This document shows positions 48,350 to 56,550 of a stretch of DNA of 64,000 bases, one piece after another; within the stretch, counting starts at the first letter, position 1; each line of letters begins with the position of its first letter. The notes under the pieces are model-generated. The model was not told the DNA's origin. It was given only the letters and a program-made list of their open reading frames with translations, and did not search any database. The stretch comes from Streptomyces sp. NBC_00576 (GTDB lineage: Bacteria > Actinomycetota > Actinomycetes > Streptomycetales > Streptomycetaceae). Position numbers and translations under genes: made by a program. Location: assembly GCF_036345175.1 (NCBI RefSeq), contig NZ_CP107780.1, positions 744,001 through 808,000 on the forward strand. The letters are read 5' to 3'.

Positions 48350-50212
48350 CTAGCTGAACTCCTGCGCGGCCCAGGAAGCCAGTTCAGCCCGCGCAGCACT
48401 CAGCACGGTCGCCGAAGGAGCCGTCGCCCCGTTGGTCACCAGCGCGTAGTGCAGGACTCCCGAGTCCGGCGCGGTGAGCAGCAGGCGGCGGCTTCCCGTG
48501 TTACCGGGATCCGTGCCCGCCGCGACCGGGGTCGTACTGGTGTAGGCCTGCGGGCCGTACACCGTGCCGAGGTCGGAGACCACCGTGGTGGTCGCGGTCG
48601 GGAAGGACGCCGGAAGATGGAGTTCGGTCGGCGCCGAGATCCCCTTCGACCGCCACACCAGCACGCCGTACTGCCCCGAGCCCACCAGCTGGGACACGTT
48701 CGGCAGTGAACTCGGCACCGGGTTCCAGGTGAGGGTCGTGGACCCGTCCCGGGAGCGGTCCTCGTAGGTGAAGGCGAGTGTCGTCCCCGCCGTGGCGCCC
48801 GGATAGACACGGTCCAGCATCCGGGCGTCCTGCCGCAGGACCGCCGTGCCGGAGTCGTCGAGGCGTACGGCGGACAGGTCCTCGTCGTTCCAGCCGTCAC
48901 CGGTGGTGAGCACCTTGTCGGGGTTGTCGTTCATCAGCTCCCTGTGGCGGCCGTTGTAGATGTCCCACTGCCACTGGCTGCCGGACAGCACCGGCCCCGA
49001 GCCGCTCGCGTTCGCCCACCAACTCGCTCCCTTCACACGGGAGTCGAGGGCCTGGTACATCGCCTTGTAGACCGTCGGCGCCTTGTCGGAGACCGAGCCG
49101 GCCAGCGGGTGGCCGAACTCACTGACGATCCCCGTCGTCCCGGTGGCGGCGGCCCGGTCACGGACGGTGCCGAAGTCGGTGACGTACTGCCCGTCACCGG
49201 CCTTGCCCCACATGAAGACGCCGGAGATCGCCTTCTGGTCGTAGAAGTGGGTGTTGAAGACATAACGCGGGCCGATGGTCCCGGCGTCGAGCAGCCCGCC
49301 TTCCTGCTTCTGGAAGTCGATGTTGGCGTTCCAGAACATGTTCGGTTCCACGAAGGCCGGCTTGTCCTGCCAGCCGGCCGCGTCCATCCGCGACCGGAAC
49401 TTCACGAAGAACGGCCACAGGACGTCCTTCTCCCAGGCCCGGCTGGTCTGGCCCGAGTCGAGGTTCCCCGGATGCGGTTCGTTGTACGGGTCGAAGCCGA
49501 CGACACCGGTGAACTGGGCGCTCGTCAGGTTCTGTTTGAGGTACGTCATCGTCTTCTGGGCGGTGTCGAGGAACGAGTCCTGGATCCCGTACGTGTTGTG
49601 CCAGAAGTCGTACGTCGCGTTCTTCACCGCCGCGTTCGAGGTGATGTTCTGCCCCCAGAGGAGGCAGATCCCGCAGTACTCGTCCGGGTAGTTGGCGAGG
49701 TCGACGGCCCACTTGGGGGCGCCGTCGCCGGTGTACCAGCTGTCCGAGTCGAAGAGCCAGCGGGAGTAGAGGTCCTGGTGGAAGTCGGGGTAGACGCGGA
49801 TGCCCGCGTCCAGGAAGGCACCCATCTGGGCGGTGGCCGCGGCCAGATAGCTGCTGCTCACCGAGCCACGAACGGGCTCCGCGTACGCCCAGGAGAGCAG
49901 GAAGCGGACGCTGTTGCCGCCGCCGAGCGCTCGCAGGGCGGTCGCCGACTTCTTGGCGTCGGCGACCGAGGCGAAGGGCAGTCCGTTGTTCTCCTTGAGC
50001 TTCGTCTCACCGGAGACGTTGTAGCCGCGGAGCACGACCTCTCGGCCCAGAGCGTCGGTGAACCGACCGTTCTGGACGGTGAGGGTGGTGGAGGTAGGAG
50101 AGTCGAACCAAAGGGTGTCGGCCCGGGCGGGCTGGGAGCCGACAGTGGTCAGGAAACCCGTGACCAGAACCAGTACGCCGAGCAGGTGCACACGCAACTT
50201 CGACATGTGCAT
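48350..50212 (-). CDS. Secreted GH5-type glycoside hydrolase (endoglycoceramidase-like)
   Basis: A 620-residue exported enzyme. The signal peptide is at about 1-32 (MSKLRVHLLGVLVL..., QPARA). The TIM barrel includes VYPDFHQDLYSRWLF, acid/base Glu in GFDPYNEPHPG and nucleophile Glu in GIVSEFGHP, the GH5 pair. A C-terminal beta domain (about 470-600) follows, as in endoglycosylceramidases. Likely substrate is a glycolipid or beta-glycan outside the cell; this is inferred from fold. ATG at 50212 or 50206 are both possible. An inverted repeat lies 17 bp upstream. Confidence 0.87.
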   Translation of the reverse strand: MHMSKLRVHLLGVLVLVTGFLTTVGSQPARADTLWFDSPTSTTLTVQNGRFTDALGREVVLRGYNVSGETKLKENNGLPFASVADAKKSATALRALGGGNSVRFLLSWAYAEPVRGSVSSSYLAAATAQMGAFLDAGIRVYPDFHQDLYSRWLFDSDSWYTGDGAPKWAVDLANYPDEYCGICLLWGQNITSNAAVKNATYDFWHNTYGIQDSFLDTAQKTMTYLKQNLTSAQFTGVVGFDPYNEPHPGNLDSGQTSRAWEKDVLWPFFVKFRSRMDAAGWQDKPAFVEPNMFWNANIDFQKQEGGLLDAGTIGPRYVFNTHFYDQKAISGVFMWGKAGDGQYVTDFGTVRDRAAATGTTGIVSEFGHPLAGSVSDKAPTVYKAMYQALDSRVKGASWWANASGSGPVLSGSQWQWDIYNGRHRELMNDNPDKVLTTGDGWNDEDLSAVRLDDSGTAVLRQDARMLDRVYPGATAGTTLAFTYEDRSRDGSTTLTWNPVPSSLPNVSQLVGSGQYGVLVWRSKGISAPTELHLPASFPTATTTVVSDLGTVYGPQAYTSTTPVAAGTDPGNTGSRRLLLTAPDSGVLHYALVTNGATAPSATVLSAARAELASWAAQEFS

Positions 50213-50228
50213 TACAGTCCCGTGCGCA

Positions 50229-50259
50229 TCAGGAGTCGTCAATACCAAGTGACTCCTGA
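50229..50259. promoter_or_regulatory. Inverted repeat upstream of the GH5 gene
   Basis: TCAGGAGTC (50229-50237) and GACTCCTGA (50251-50259) are perfect 9-bp arms around a 13-bp spacer. The position, 17-47 bp before the start codon, suits an operator; it could also form an mRNA hairpin. Confidence 0.5.
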
Positions 50260-50325
50260 GTAATCTTCAGCTTTTGACGCTCATGGGCGATCATCAAGTC
50301 ACATGGGCGACAAAAGGAGCGGATC

Positions 50326-51432
50326 GTGCGTGACATTCTCCCCGCGCTCGGGCGCTGGTACGCGGCGGGCGAACCGTTCGGGCTCGCCACCGTCGTCTCG
50401 GTGAGCCGCAGCGCGCCCCGTGACCCCGGGGCCGCGATGGCCGTGGGGCCCGGCGACGAGGTGGTGGGCAGTGTGTCCGGGGGATGCGTCGAGGGCGCGG
50501 TGTTCGAGCTGGCCCAGGAGGTCGTGGCGAGCGGCGAGGCACGCCTTGAGACCTTCGGCTACAGCGACGAGGACGCCTTCGCGGTGGGGCTGACGTGCGG
50601 CGGTGAGATCACTCTCCTCGTACGGCCCGTCACGCCCGCCCTCGATCCCTCCTTCGCGTCGGTCGCGGAGACGGTGGCGGCTGGCCGCCCGGTGACCGTG
50701 GCCACCGTGACCGACGGTCCGGCGGCGCGCGGCGCCACACTCGCCGTCTGGCCCGACCGGGTGTCCGGCACGCTGGGCACGACCGGTCTCGACGTGGCCG
50801 TCACCGCGGACGCGCGCGGTGAACTCGCGCTGGGGGCAACGGGGTTGCGGCACTACGGGCCCCACGGGGAGCGGCGCGAGGACGCCGTCACCGTGTTCCT
50901 GCACTCCTTCGCGCCCCCGCCCCGCATGCTCGTCTTCGGCGCCATCGACTACGCCGCCGCCGTGGCCCGGATCGGCGCCTTCCTCGGCTACCGGGTCACC
51001 GTGTGCGACGCCCGCCCGGTCTTCGCCACCCCGAAGCGCTTCCCCGAGGGCGTCGAGGTGGTCGTCGACTGGCCGCACCGCTATCTGAGCGGCACGGACA
51101 CCGACGAGCGCACGGTGGTCTGCGTCCTGACCCACGACCCGAAGTTCGACGTACCGCTGCTGGAGGAGGCACTGCGCCGGCCCGCCGCGTACATCGGGGC
51201 GATGGGCAGCCGCCGCACCCACGAGGACCGCCGACGGCGGCTGACGGAGGCCGGCGTCACCGGGCCCGAGCTGTCCCGGTTGCGCTCCCCCATCGGGCTG
51301 GACCTCGGCGCCCGTACGCCCGAGGAGGTGGCGGTGTCGGTCGCCGCCGAGATCGTCACCCTGCGCTGGGGCGGCAGCGGGGTGGCACTGACGGCGACAG
51401 CCGGCGCCATCCATCCGACGGGGGCCGTTTAG
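50326..51432 (+). CDS. XdhC/CoxI-family protein
   Basis: A 368-residue protein. The XdhC_CoxI domain has VVSVSRSAPRDPGAAMAVG and SVSGGCVEGAVFELA, with the family cysteine. The Rossmann domain has MLVFGAIDYAAAVARIGAFL and YIGAMGSRRTHEDRRRRL. XdhC inserts or sulfurates molybdenum cofactor for xanthine or CO dehydrogenases. No molybdoenzyme gene is in the window, so the client is elsewhere. GTG at 50326 follows AAAGGAG. Confidence 0.9.
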   Translation: MRDILPALGRWYAAGEPFGLATVVSVSRSAPRDPGAAMAVGPGDEVVGSVSGGCVEGAVFELAQEVVASGEARLETFGYSDEDAFAVGLTCGGEITLLVRPVTPALDPSFASVAETVAAGRPVTVATVTDGPAARGATLAVWPDRVSGTLGTTGLDVAVTADARGELALGATGLRHYGPHGERREDAVTVFLHSFAPPPRMLVFGAIDYAAAVARIGAFLGYRVTVCDARPVFATPKRFPEGVEVVVDWPHRYLSGTDTDERTVVCVLTHDPKFDVPLLEEALRRPAAYIGAMGSRRTHEDRRRRLTEAGVTGPELSRLRSPIGLDLGARTPEEVAVSVAAEIVTLRWGGSGVALTATAGAIHPTGAV

Positions 51433-51447
51433 CCGCTCAGCGGCACC

Positions 51448-51957
51448 TCAAGGACGCCGGGGCGGCAGCCGGTGCAACTCCACGTCGGCGAGCTGCCCGC
51501 CGTCCGTCACTGTCGCCGTCATGTACGTGCAGTGCGGCCGGCGGCGCCGGTCCGTCGGGGAGCCGGGGTTCAGCAGCCGCAGGCCGGTGTCCGCCGTGGT
51601 GTCCCACGGGATGTGGCTGTGACCGAACACCAGGACGTCGACGTCGGGGAAGCGGGCGGCACAGCGGGCCTCACGGCCCTGGGCGGGGCCCGTCTCGTGG
51701 ACGACCGCGAACCGCAGGCCGCCCAGGTCGGCGTACGCCACCTCGGGGAGCCTCGCCCTCAGGTCGGGGCCGTCGTTGTTGCCGTACACGCCGACGACGC
51801 GCCGGCAGCGGCTCTCCAGGAGGTCGAGGGTGGCCGTGTCGACCCAGTCGCCGGCGTGGAACACGACGTCGGCTTGCGGGAGTTCCGCGAGGAGTGCCTC
51901 TGGCAGTTGCTTGGCGCGTTTGGGGAGGTGGGTGTCGGAGAGGAGCAGGAGGCGCAC
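51448..51957 (-). CDS. Metallophosphoesterase (YfcE/MJ0936 type)
   Basis: A 169-residue calcineurin-like phosphoesterase. The metal motifs are LLLLSDTHLPKRA (D-x-H), VVFHAGDWVDT (GD), VVGVYGNNDGPDLR (GNND), VVHETGP and VLVFGHSHIP (GHSH), followed by LLNPGSPTDRRR. Length fits the short YfcE family of phosphodiesterases. The GTG at 51957 begins the conserved strand. Converges on xdhC with 15 bp between stops. Confidence 0.9.
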   Translation of the reverse strand: MRLLLLSDTHLPKRAKQLPEALLAELPQADVVFHAGDWVDTATLDLLESRCRRVVGVYGNNDGPDLRARLPEVAYADLGGLRFAVVHETGPAQGREARCAARFPDVDVLVFGHSHIPWDTTADTGLRLLNPGSPTDRRRRPHCTYMTATVTDGGQLADVELHRLPPRRP

Positions 51958-52013
51958 GACCTGAGCGTAGGCGCTCCACCCGGGGTACCGCGATTTGCCG
52001 TCACGCGGCTGCG

Positions 52014-52085
52014 GCACCATCGTGGCTGAGCGCGCCCACGCGGCGGAGCCGCATATCGGCACAGCCCCGCGCCCCTTCGGGCGCG
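52014..52085. repeat. Dispersed intergenic repeat, copy D (inverted relative to copy C)
   Basis: Read on the minus strand this region gives GGGGCGCGGGGCTGTGCC and GCGGCTCCGCCGCGTGGGCG, the same order as copy C at 48250-48300. It lies between the divergent phosphoesterase and GT2 genes. No gene is seen in 51958-52171. Confidence 0.6.
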
Positions 52086-52171
52086 TGACCCGCGCGAGGT
52101 TAGTATCAGGCAGCCCGGACCGTGTCGTTGCGGAAACGGGGAGTAGAGCCAAAGAGGGAGCTTCCAGCCGC

Positions 52172-54148
52172 ATGCCGGTCAAGGTCAGCGTCATCGTTCC
52201 GGTGTACAACCCGGGACCGTACATCGAGGACTGCGTCGCGTCGCTGCTGCGGCAGTCACTGCCCGCCGACGAGTACGAAGTGATCTTCGTCAACGACGGT
52301 TCCACCGACGAGACCCCGGCCCGGCTGGACCAGCTCGCCGCGGAGGAACCGCGTTTCCAGGTCATCCACCAGGAGAACTCGGGCTGGTCGGGCAAGCCGC
52401 GCAACGTCGGCATCGAGGCCTCGCAGGGCGAGTTCGTGATGTTCGTCGACAACGACGACTACCTCGGCGACGAGGCCCTTGAGCGGATGTACGACTACGG
52501 CGTGGCCAACGGCGCCGACGTCATCGTCGGCAAGATGGCCGGCAAGGGCCGACCGGTGCCGGTCGAGCTGTTCCGGCACAACCACCCCAAGGCCACTGTC
52601 GAGAACGCCCCGCTGATCGACAGCCTCACCCCGCACAAGATGCTGCGGCGCGCGTTCCTCGACCGCATCGGCCTGCGCTTCCCCGAGGGCAGGCGGCGCC
52701 TCGAGGACCATGTCTTCGTGACCGAGGCGTACCTGCGCGCGGACAACGTCTCCGTGCTCAGCGACTACGTCTGCTACTACCACGTCAAGCGCGACGACGC
52801 CTCGAACGCGGGATTCCAGCGCTTCGACCCGGTCGGCTACTTCCGCAACCTGCGCGAAGCCCTCGACGTCGTCGAGCGGTACACCGAGCCGGGGCCGGTC
52901 CGCGACCGCCTCTACCGACGCTGGCTGCGCAACGAGATGGTCGAGCGCATGCGCAGCAACCGTCTGCTGAAACTGCCGGAGGACTACCGCAAGGAGATGT
53001 TCGACGAGATCCGTGGGGTCGTCGTCGAGCGCTTCGGCCCGGGTGTCGCCAACGGCATGCAGGAGGCGCAGCGGATCGTGGCGGCGCTGATCGCCGCCGA
53101 CCGGCTGGACGACGTGATCGCGTTCGCCGAGTGGGAGGCGTCGCTCGCCCCCACGGCCACCCCGCAGAGCGTGGAGTGGCGCGACGGTGTGATGCACGTC
53201 GGTTTCACCGCCGAGTTCACCTCCCGCGGGAAGCCGATGACGTTCCCCGCCGAGGACGACAGCGACGGCGCCGACCTGGACGGCACACCCACCGACGCCG
53301 ACGACGCGATCGCCCGGGTGGGCGCGTCCACGGTCGCCCGGTTCGGGAGCGCGACGGCGGACTTCCTGGTGCGTGAGCGGGCCACGGCCGCCCAGTTCTT
53401 CCAGCCGGTGGAGCTGACCCGCGAGACCCTCCCGGCCGACGAGGACGGGCAGGTACGGCTCGTGCTGCGCGGCACGGCCACCGTCGACCCCGGCACGGCG
53501 GCGGGCGGCGTCGCGCTCGGTGGCGGTCTGTTCGACGTGTTCGTCCGGATCAAGCTGGGCGGCTGGACCCGTGAGTGCCGTCTCGGCCCGGTCAAGCTGG
53601 ACCCCCGTCCGGTGCCTCCGGCGGGTGTGGCCGCCGGTCACGTGGTCCTGCCGTACTGGACCGCGAAGCAGGCCACGCTGTCCCTGGACGTCGACCGCGC
53701 GGTCAAGGGCGTGGGCCTGGGCCGGGTGAAGCCGGACGATGTCACCGTCACGGGTGACCGGCTGCGCGTGGCCCTTCCCCTGTACGTGCCCGGCGACACC
53801 AAGGCGCTCCTGCGCCTCACCTCGCCGGTGTCCGCCGCGCCCGTGGAGGTGTCCGGGACGCTGTCCGGCGCCCCCGACGGTTCCAGGGCGTTCGTCGAGG
53901 CGACACTGCCCGGCGGCGCACTGGCCGACGGGACGTGGAAGCCCGCGCTGTGCCTGGCCCCGGAGGCCGGCGAGCCGCGCTTCCTGACGATGTCCGTCAG
54001 CCTCAACGCCAAGGGCGGCCGGGTCCAGGTCGTGCGGCCCGCCAAGCCGGCCGGGCCCAGCACCGGGCAGCGGCTGGTCCGCAAGGTTCGGCGCACCCTC
54101 GGGAAGATCGCGCGCAAGGCCGGGCTGCGACGCGGAAACGGAGCCTGA
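52172..54148 (+). CDS. Family 2 glycosyltransferase with C-terminal beta-rich domain
   Basis: A 658-residue protein. The GT-A domain (about 1-230) has KVSVIVPVYNPGPYIEDCVA, VIFVNDGSTDETPARLD, and the metal-binding FVDNDDYLG (DxD). It is followed by a helical part (to about 330) and a long C-terminal beta-rich domain (about 340-630) with immunoglobulin-like sequence, then a basic tail (KVRRTLGKIARKAG). Similar proteins act in streptomycete wall-polymer or surface-glycan assembly. The ATG at 52172 follows GAGGGAG. It lies 4 bp before rmlC, suggesting the sugar transferred may be rhamnose. Confidence 0.87.
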   Translation: MPVKVSVIVPVYNPGPYIEDCVASLLRQSLPADEYEVIFVNDGSTDETPARLDQLAAEEPRFQVIHQENSGWSGKPRNVGIEASQGEFVMFVDNDDYLGDEALERMYDYGVANGADVIVGKMAGKGRPVPVELFRHNHPKATVENAPLIDSLTPHKMLRRAFLDRIGLRFPEGRRRLEDHVFVTEAYLRADNVSVLSDYVCYYHVKRDDASNAGFQRFDPVGYFRNLREALDVVERYTEPGPVRDRLYRRWLRNEMVERMRSNRLLKLPEDYRKEMFDEIRGVVVERFGPGVANGMQEAQRIVAALIAADRLDDVIAFAEWEASLAPTATPQSVEWRDGVMHVGFTAEFTSRGKPMTFPAEDDSDGADLDGTPTDADDAIARVGASTVARFGSATADFLVRERATAAQFFQPVELTRETLPADEDGQVRLVLRGTATVDPGTAAGGVALGGGLFDVFVRIKLGGWTRECRLGPVKLDPRPVPPAGVAAGHVVLPYWTAKQATLSLDVDRAVKGVGLGRVKPDDVTVTGDRLRVALPLYVPGDTKALLRLTSPVSAAPVEVSGTLSGAPDGSRAFVEATLPGGALADGTWKPALCLAPEAGEPRFLTMSVSLNAKGGRVQVVRPAKPAGPSTGQRLVRKVRRTLGKIARKAGLRRGNGA

Positions 54149-54152
54149 CAGC

Positions 54153-54752
54153 ATGCGAGCACTGGACATCGAAGGCGCCTGGGTACTGGAGCCGAAGATC
54201 TTCCCGGACGACCGGGGCACCTTCCACGAGTGGTACCGGGGCGAGGAGTTCCGCGAGGCCACCGGCTACGACCTGTCCCTCGCCCAGGCGAACTGCTCGG
54301 TCTCGCGCCGGGGCGTCCTTCGCGGGGTGCACTTCTCGGACGTACCGCCGAGCCAGGCCAAGTACGTGACGTGTGTGCGCGGCGCTGTCCTGGACGTCGT
54401 GGTGGACATCCGGGTCGGCTCGCCCACCTACGGGCAGTGGGAGGCGGTACGCCTCGACGACGAGACCCGGCATGCCGTGTTCCTCGCGGAGGGGCTCGGG
54501 CACGCCTTCATGGCGCTCACCGACGACGCCACCGTGGTCTATCTGTGTTCGACGGGCTACGCGCCGGGGCGTGAGCACGGGGTGAATCCGCTCGACCCGG
54601 AGCTGGGCATCGCCTGGCCCGAGGGCATCGAGCCGGTGCTGTCGGAGAAGGACGCCGAGGCGCCGACGCTGGCGGAGGCGGAGGCGGCCGGGCTGCTGCC
54701 GTCGTACGAGGAGTGCGCGGCCTACTACGCGGGGCTGCGCGACAACCGGTAA
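54153..54752 (+). CDS. rfbC: dTDP-4-dehydrorhamnose 3,5-epimerase
   Basis: A 199-residue cupin-fold epimerase (RmlC). KIFPDDRGTFHEWYRGEEF, SRRGVLRGVHFSDVPPSQAK (catalytic His), VVVDIRVGSPTYGQW and AEGLGHAFMAL (with a conserved His) are hallmarks. Third enzyme of dTDP-L-rhamnose synthesis. It follows the GT2 gene by 4 bp on one transcript, while rmlA, rmlB and rmlD lie on the converging strand. Ends at a 14-bp hairpin. Confidence 0.94.
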   Translation: MRALDIEGAWVLEPKIFPDDRGTFHEWYRGEEFREATGYDLSLAQANCSVSRRGVLRGVHFSDVPPSQAKYVTCVRGAVLDVVVDIRVGSPTYGQWEAVRLDDETRHAVFLAEGLGHAFMALTDDATVVYLCSTGYAPGREHGVNPLDPELGIAWPEGIEPVLSEKDAEAPTLAEAEAAGLLPSYEECAAYYAGLRDNR

Positions 54753-54754
54753 CT

Positions 54755-54796
54755 CCCTTGTGCCGGCGGCCTGTTCACCGGTCGCCGGCACAAGGG
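54755..54796. terminator. Terminator hairpin after rfbC
   Basis: CCCTTGTGCCGGCG (54755-54768) pairs perfectly with CGCCGGCACAAGGG (54783-54796) around a 14-nt loop, two bases after the rfbC stop. Confidence 0.8.
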
Positions 54797-54817
54797 CAAT
54801 CCACTGACGACAACAAG

Positions 54818-54859
54818 AACCTGCGGCCCGGCAGCTGATCAGCTGCCGGGCCGCAGGTT
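54818..54859. terminator. Perfect 42-bp palindrome, bidirectional terminator
   Basis: The arm AACCTGCGGCCCGGCAGCTGA is followed immediately by its reverse complement, with no loop bases. GGTTTTGTT follows on the plus strand. It lies between convergent rfbC and methyltransferase genes, 16 bp from the latter's stop. Confidence 0.85.
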
Positions 54860-54874
54860 TTGTTCGGCTCCGCG

Positions 54875-55678
54875 TCAGCGGCTGGTGCTCAGCGGCTCCA
54901 GGCTGCGGCGCAGCTGCTCCCAGCCCTTGCCGCGCTTGGTGCCGCGGTTGCGGGACTTGACGAGCGGCGCCCAGAAGGCGGCCTCGACCAGGGTCTCCGG
55001 CTTGACGGCCGGGGTCCGCTCCAGGACGCTCTCGGGTACCTTCTGCGGGTCCGCGACCTCGAACTCCGCCATGATCTCGTCGTACTTGTCCTGGAGGACC
55101 GTGTTGTCGGGGTCGGCGCCGAAGACGATGAGCTGTCCGGTGGGCGCCGTGTCGACGAGGACCGTGACCAGGTCGGGGCGGTACCGGGCGAGGATCTCGA
55201 TCAGCTTGTAGACGTCGCCGGTCCAGGCGTTGGTGTGCCGGTCGCGGGCGGCCTCGTCGATGCTGCGGGGCAGCATGTCGTCGAGGACGATGACGCTGGC
55301 CCAGTCCGAGTGCTTCTCGACGTTGATGAAGTCGCGCAGCGCGTACTCGAACAGGTGCATGCCGTCGATGAACGACAGGTCGAGCGTGGTGCGCTGCCAG
55401 TAGCCGAACGGGCTGCGGTTGCGGGCCAGGTTGCGCAGCGGGTGCCGGCCGCCCTTGAGATGGGCGAGGGGATTCTGCCGGGCGAAGAAGTCGTCGCTGG
55501 TGGCTTTCGCGAGATGGACGTCGCAGCGGATCTCCGAGACCACCTTGAACGCGGGGTCGATCGCGATGCTCGGTACCCGGGACAGGGTCAGGCTTCGGCC
55601 GTCGTTGACGCCGATCTCCAGGTAGTTCCTGTTCGCGCTGACCTTGTGGAGCTCCCGGAGGAACTCATGGCGTTTCAC
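54875..55678 (-). CDS. Class I SAM methyltransferase, CmcI/Methyltransf_24-like
   Basis: A 267-residue protein. The SAM motif NYLEIGVNDGRSLTLSRVP is followed by IAIDPAFKVVSEI, and TLDLSFIDGMHLFEYALRDF contains the acidic metal/substrate region, as in cephalosporin-type and glycan methyltransferases. GTG at 55678 overlaps the rfbD stop by 4 bp. As the last gene of rmlA-rmlB-rmlD, it may methylate rhamnose or a rhamnose-containing glycan; inferred from position. Confidence 0.85.
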   Translation of the reverse strand: MKRHEFLRELHKVSANRNYLEIGVNDGRSLTLSRVPSIAIDPAFKVVSEIRCDVHLAKATSDDFFARQNPLAHLKGGRHPLRNLARNRSPFGYWQRTTLDLSFIDGMHLFEYALRDFINVEKHSDWASVIVLDDMLPRSIDEAARDRHTNAWTGDVYKLIEILARYRPDLVTVLVDTAPTGQLIVFGADPDNTVLQDKYDEIMAEFEVADPQKVPESVLERTPAVKPETLVEAAFWAPLVKSRNRGTKRGKGWEQLRRSLEPLSTSR

Positions 55679-56550
55679 GAGGAAATCTCCTTGCGGATGT
55701 GTGGCAGTGCTTCGTGCAGGGCGGTACGCCAGTCTCGGAGGGGTCCGAGACCGGTCTGCGGCCAACGGCTGTGGCCGAGGGCGCTGTATGCGGGTCGGGG
55801 TGCGGGCCGGGTGAAGGCGGCGCTGGTGGTGGGGTGTACGCGGTCCGGGTCGGCGTCGATGAGGCGGAACACCTCACGCGCCAGCTCGAACCAGGTGGTC
55901 TCGCCGGAGTTGGTGGCGTGGAGGACACCGTTCGCCTCGGGGCCGATCCGGGGTCCGAGGTCGGCGATCCGTTCGGCGACGTCGGCGCTCCAGGTGGGCT
56001 GGCCGCGTTGGTCGTCGACGACGTCGAGGGTGTCCCGACGCGCCTCCAGGCCGATCATCGTAGCCACGAAGTTGCCGCCGTGGGCGCCGTACAGCCAAGC
56101 CGTGCGCAGGACGACGCTCATGTCCGGGAGCGTGGCCAGGACGGCCTGTTCACCGGCGAGTTTGGTGCGGCCGTACGCCGTGCGCGGGGCCGGGGTGTGG
56201 TCCTCGGGATAGGGGGTGTCGCGGGCCTCGCCGTCGAAGACGTAGTCGGTGGACACGTGGATCAGACGGGCGCCGTGCTCGGCGCAGGCCTGGGCGAGCA
56301 GGCGCGGTCCGACGCCGTTGATGCGCAGCGCCGTCTCCTCGTCCGTCTCGGCGTCGTCGACGGCGGTGTAGGCGGCGCAGTTGACGACCAGGTCGGGCTC
56401 GTGCTCGGCGAAGACGCGGCGCACGTCGCCGGGGTCGGTGATGTCCAGGGCGGCGTGGGCGAGGCCCACGACGTTCTCACCGCGCCTGAGGAGTTCCTCG
56501 ACGGTGTCGCGGCCGAGCATGCCGGCGGCACCGGTCACCAGCCACTTCAT
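55675..56550 (-). CDS. rfbD: dTDP-4-dehydrorhamnose reductase
   Basis: A 291-residue RmlD short-chain reductase. WLVTGAAGMLGRDTVEELLR binds NADPH, LVVNCAAYTAVDDAETDEE and HVSTDYVFDGEA plus AYGRTKLAGEQAV (YxxxK) form the active site. Final step to dTDP-L-rhamnose. ATG at 56550 overlaps the rfbB stop by 4 bp. Confidence 0.95.
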   Translation of the reverse strand: MKWLVTGAAGMLGRDTVEELLRRGENVVGLAHAALDITDPGDVRRVFAEHEPDLVVNCAAYTAVDDAETDEETALRINGVGPRLLAQACAEHGARLIHVSTDYVFDGEARDTPYPEDHTPAPRTAYGRTKLAGEQAVLATLPDMSVVLRTAWLYGAHGGNFVATMIGLEARRDTLDVVDDQRGQPTWSADVAERIADLGPRIGPEANGVLHATNSGETTWFELAREVFRLIDADPDRVHPTTSAAFTRPAPRPAYSALGHSRWPQTGLGPLRDWRTALHEALPHIRKEISS

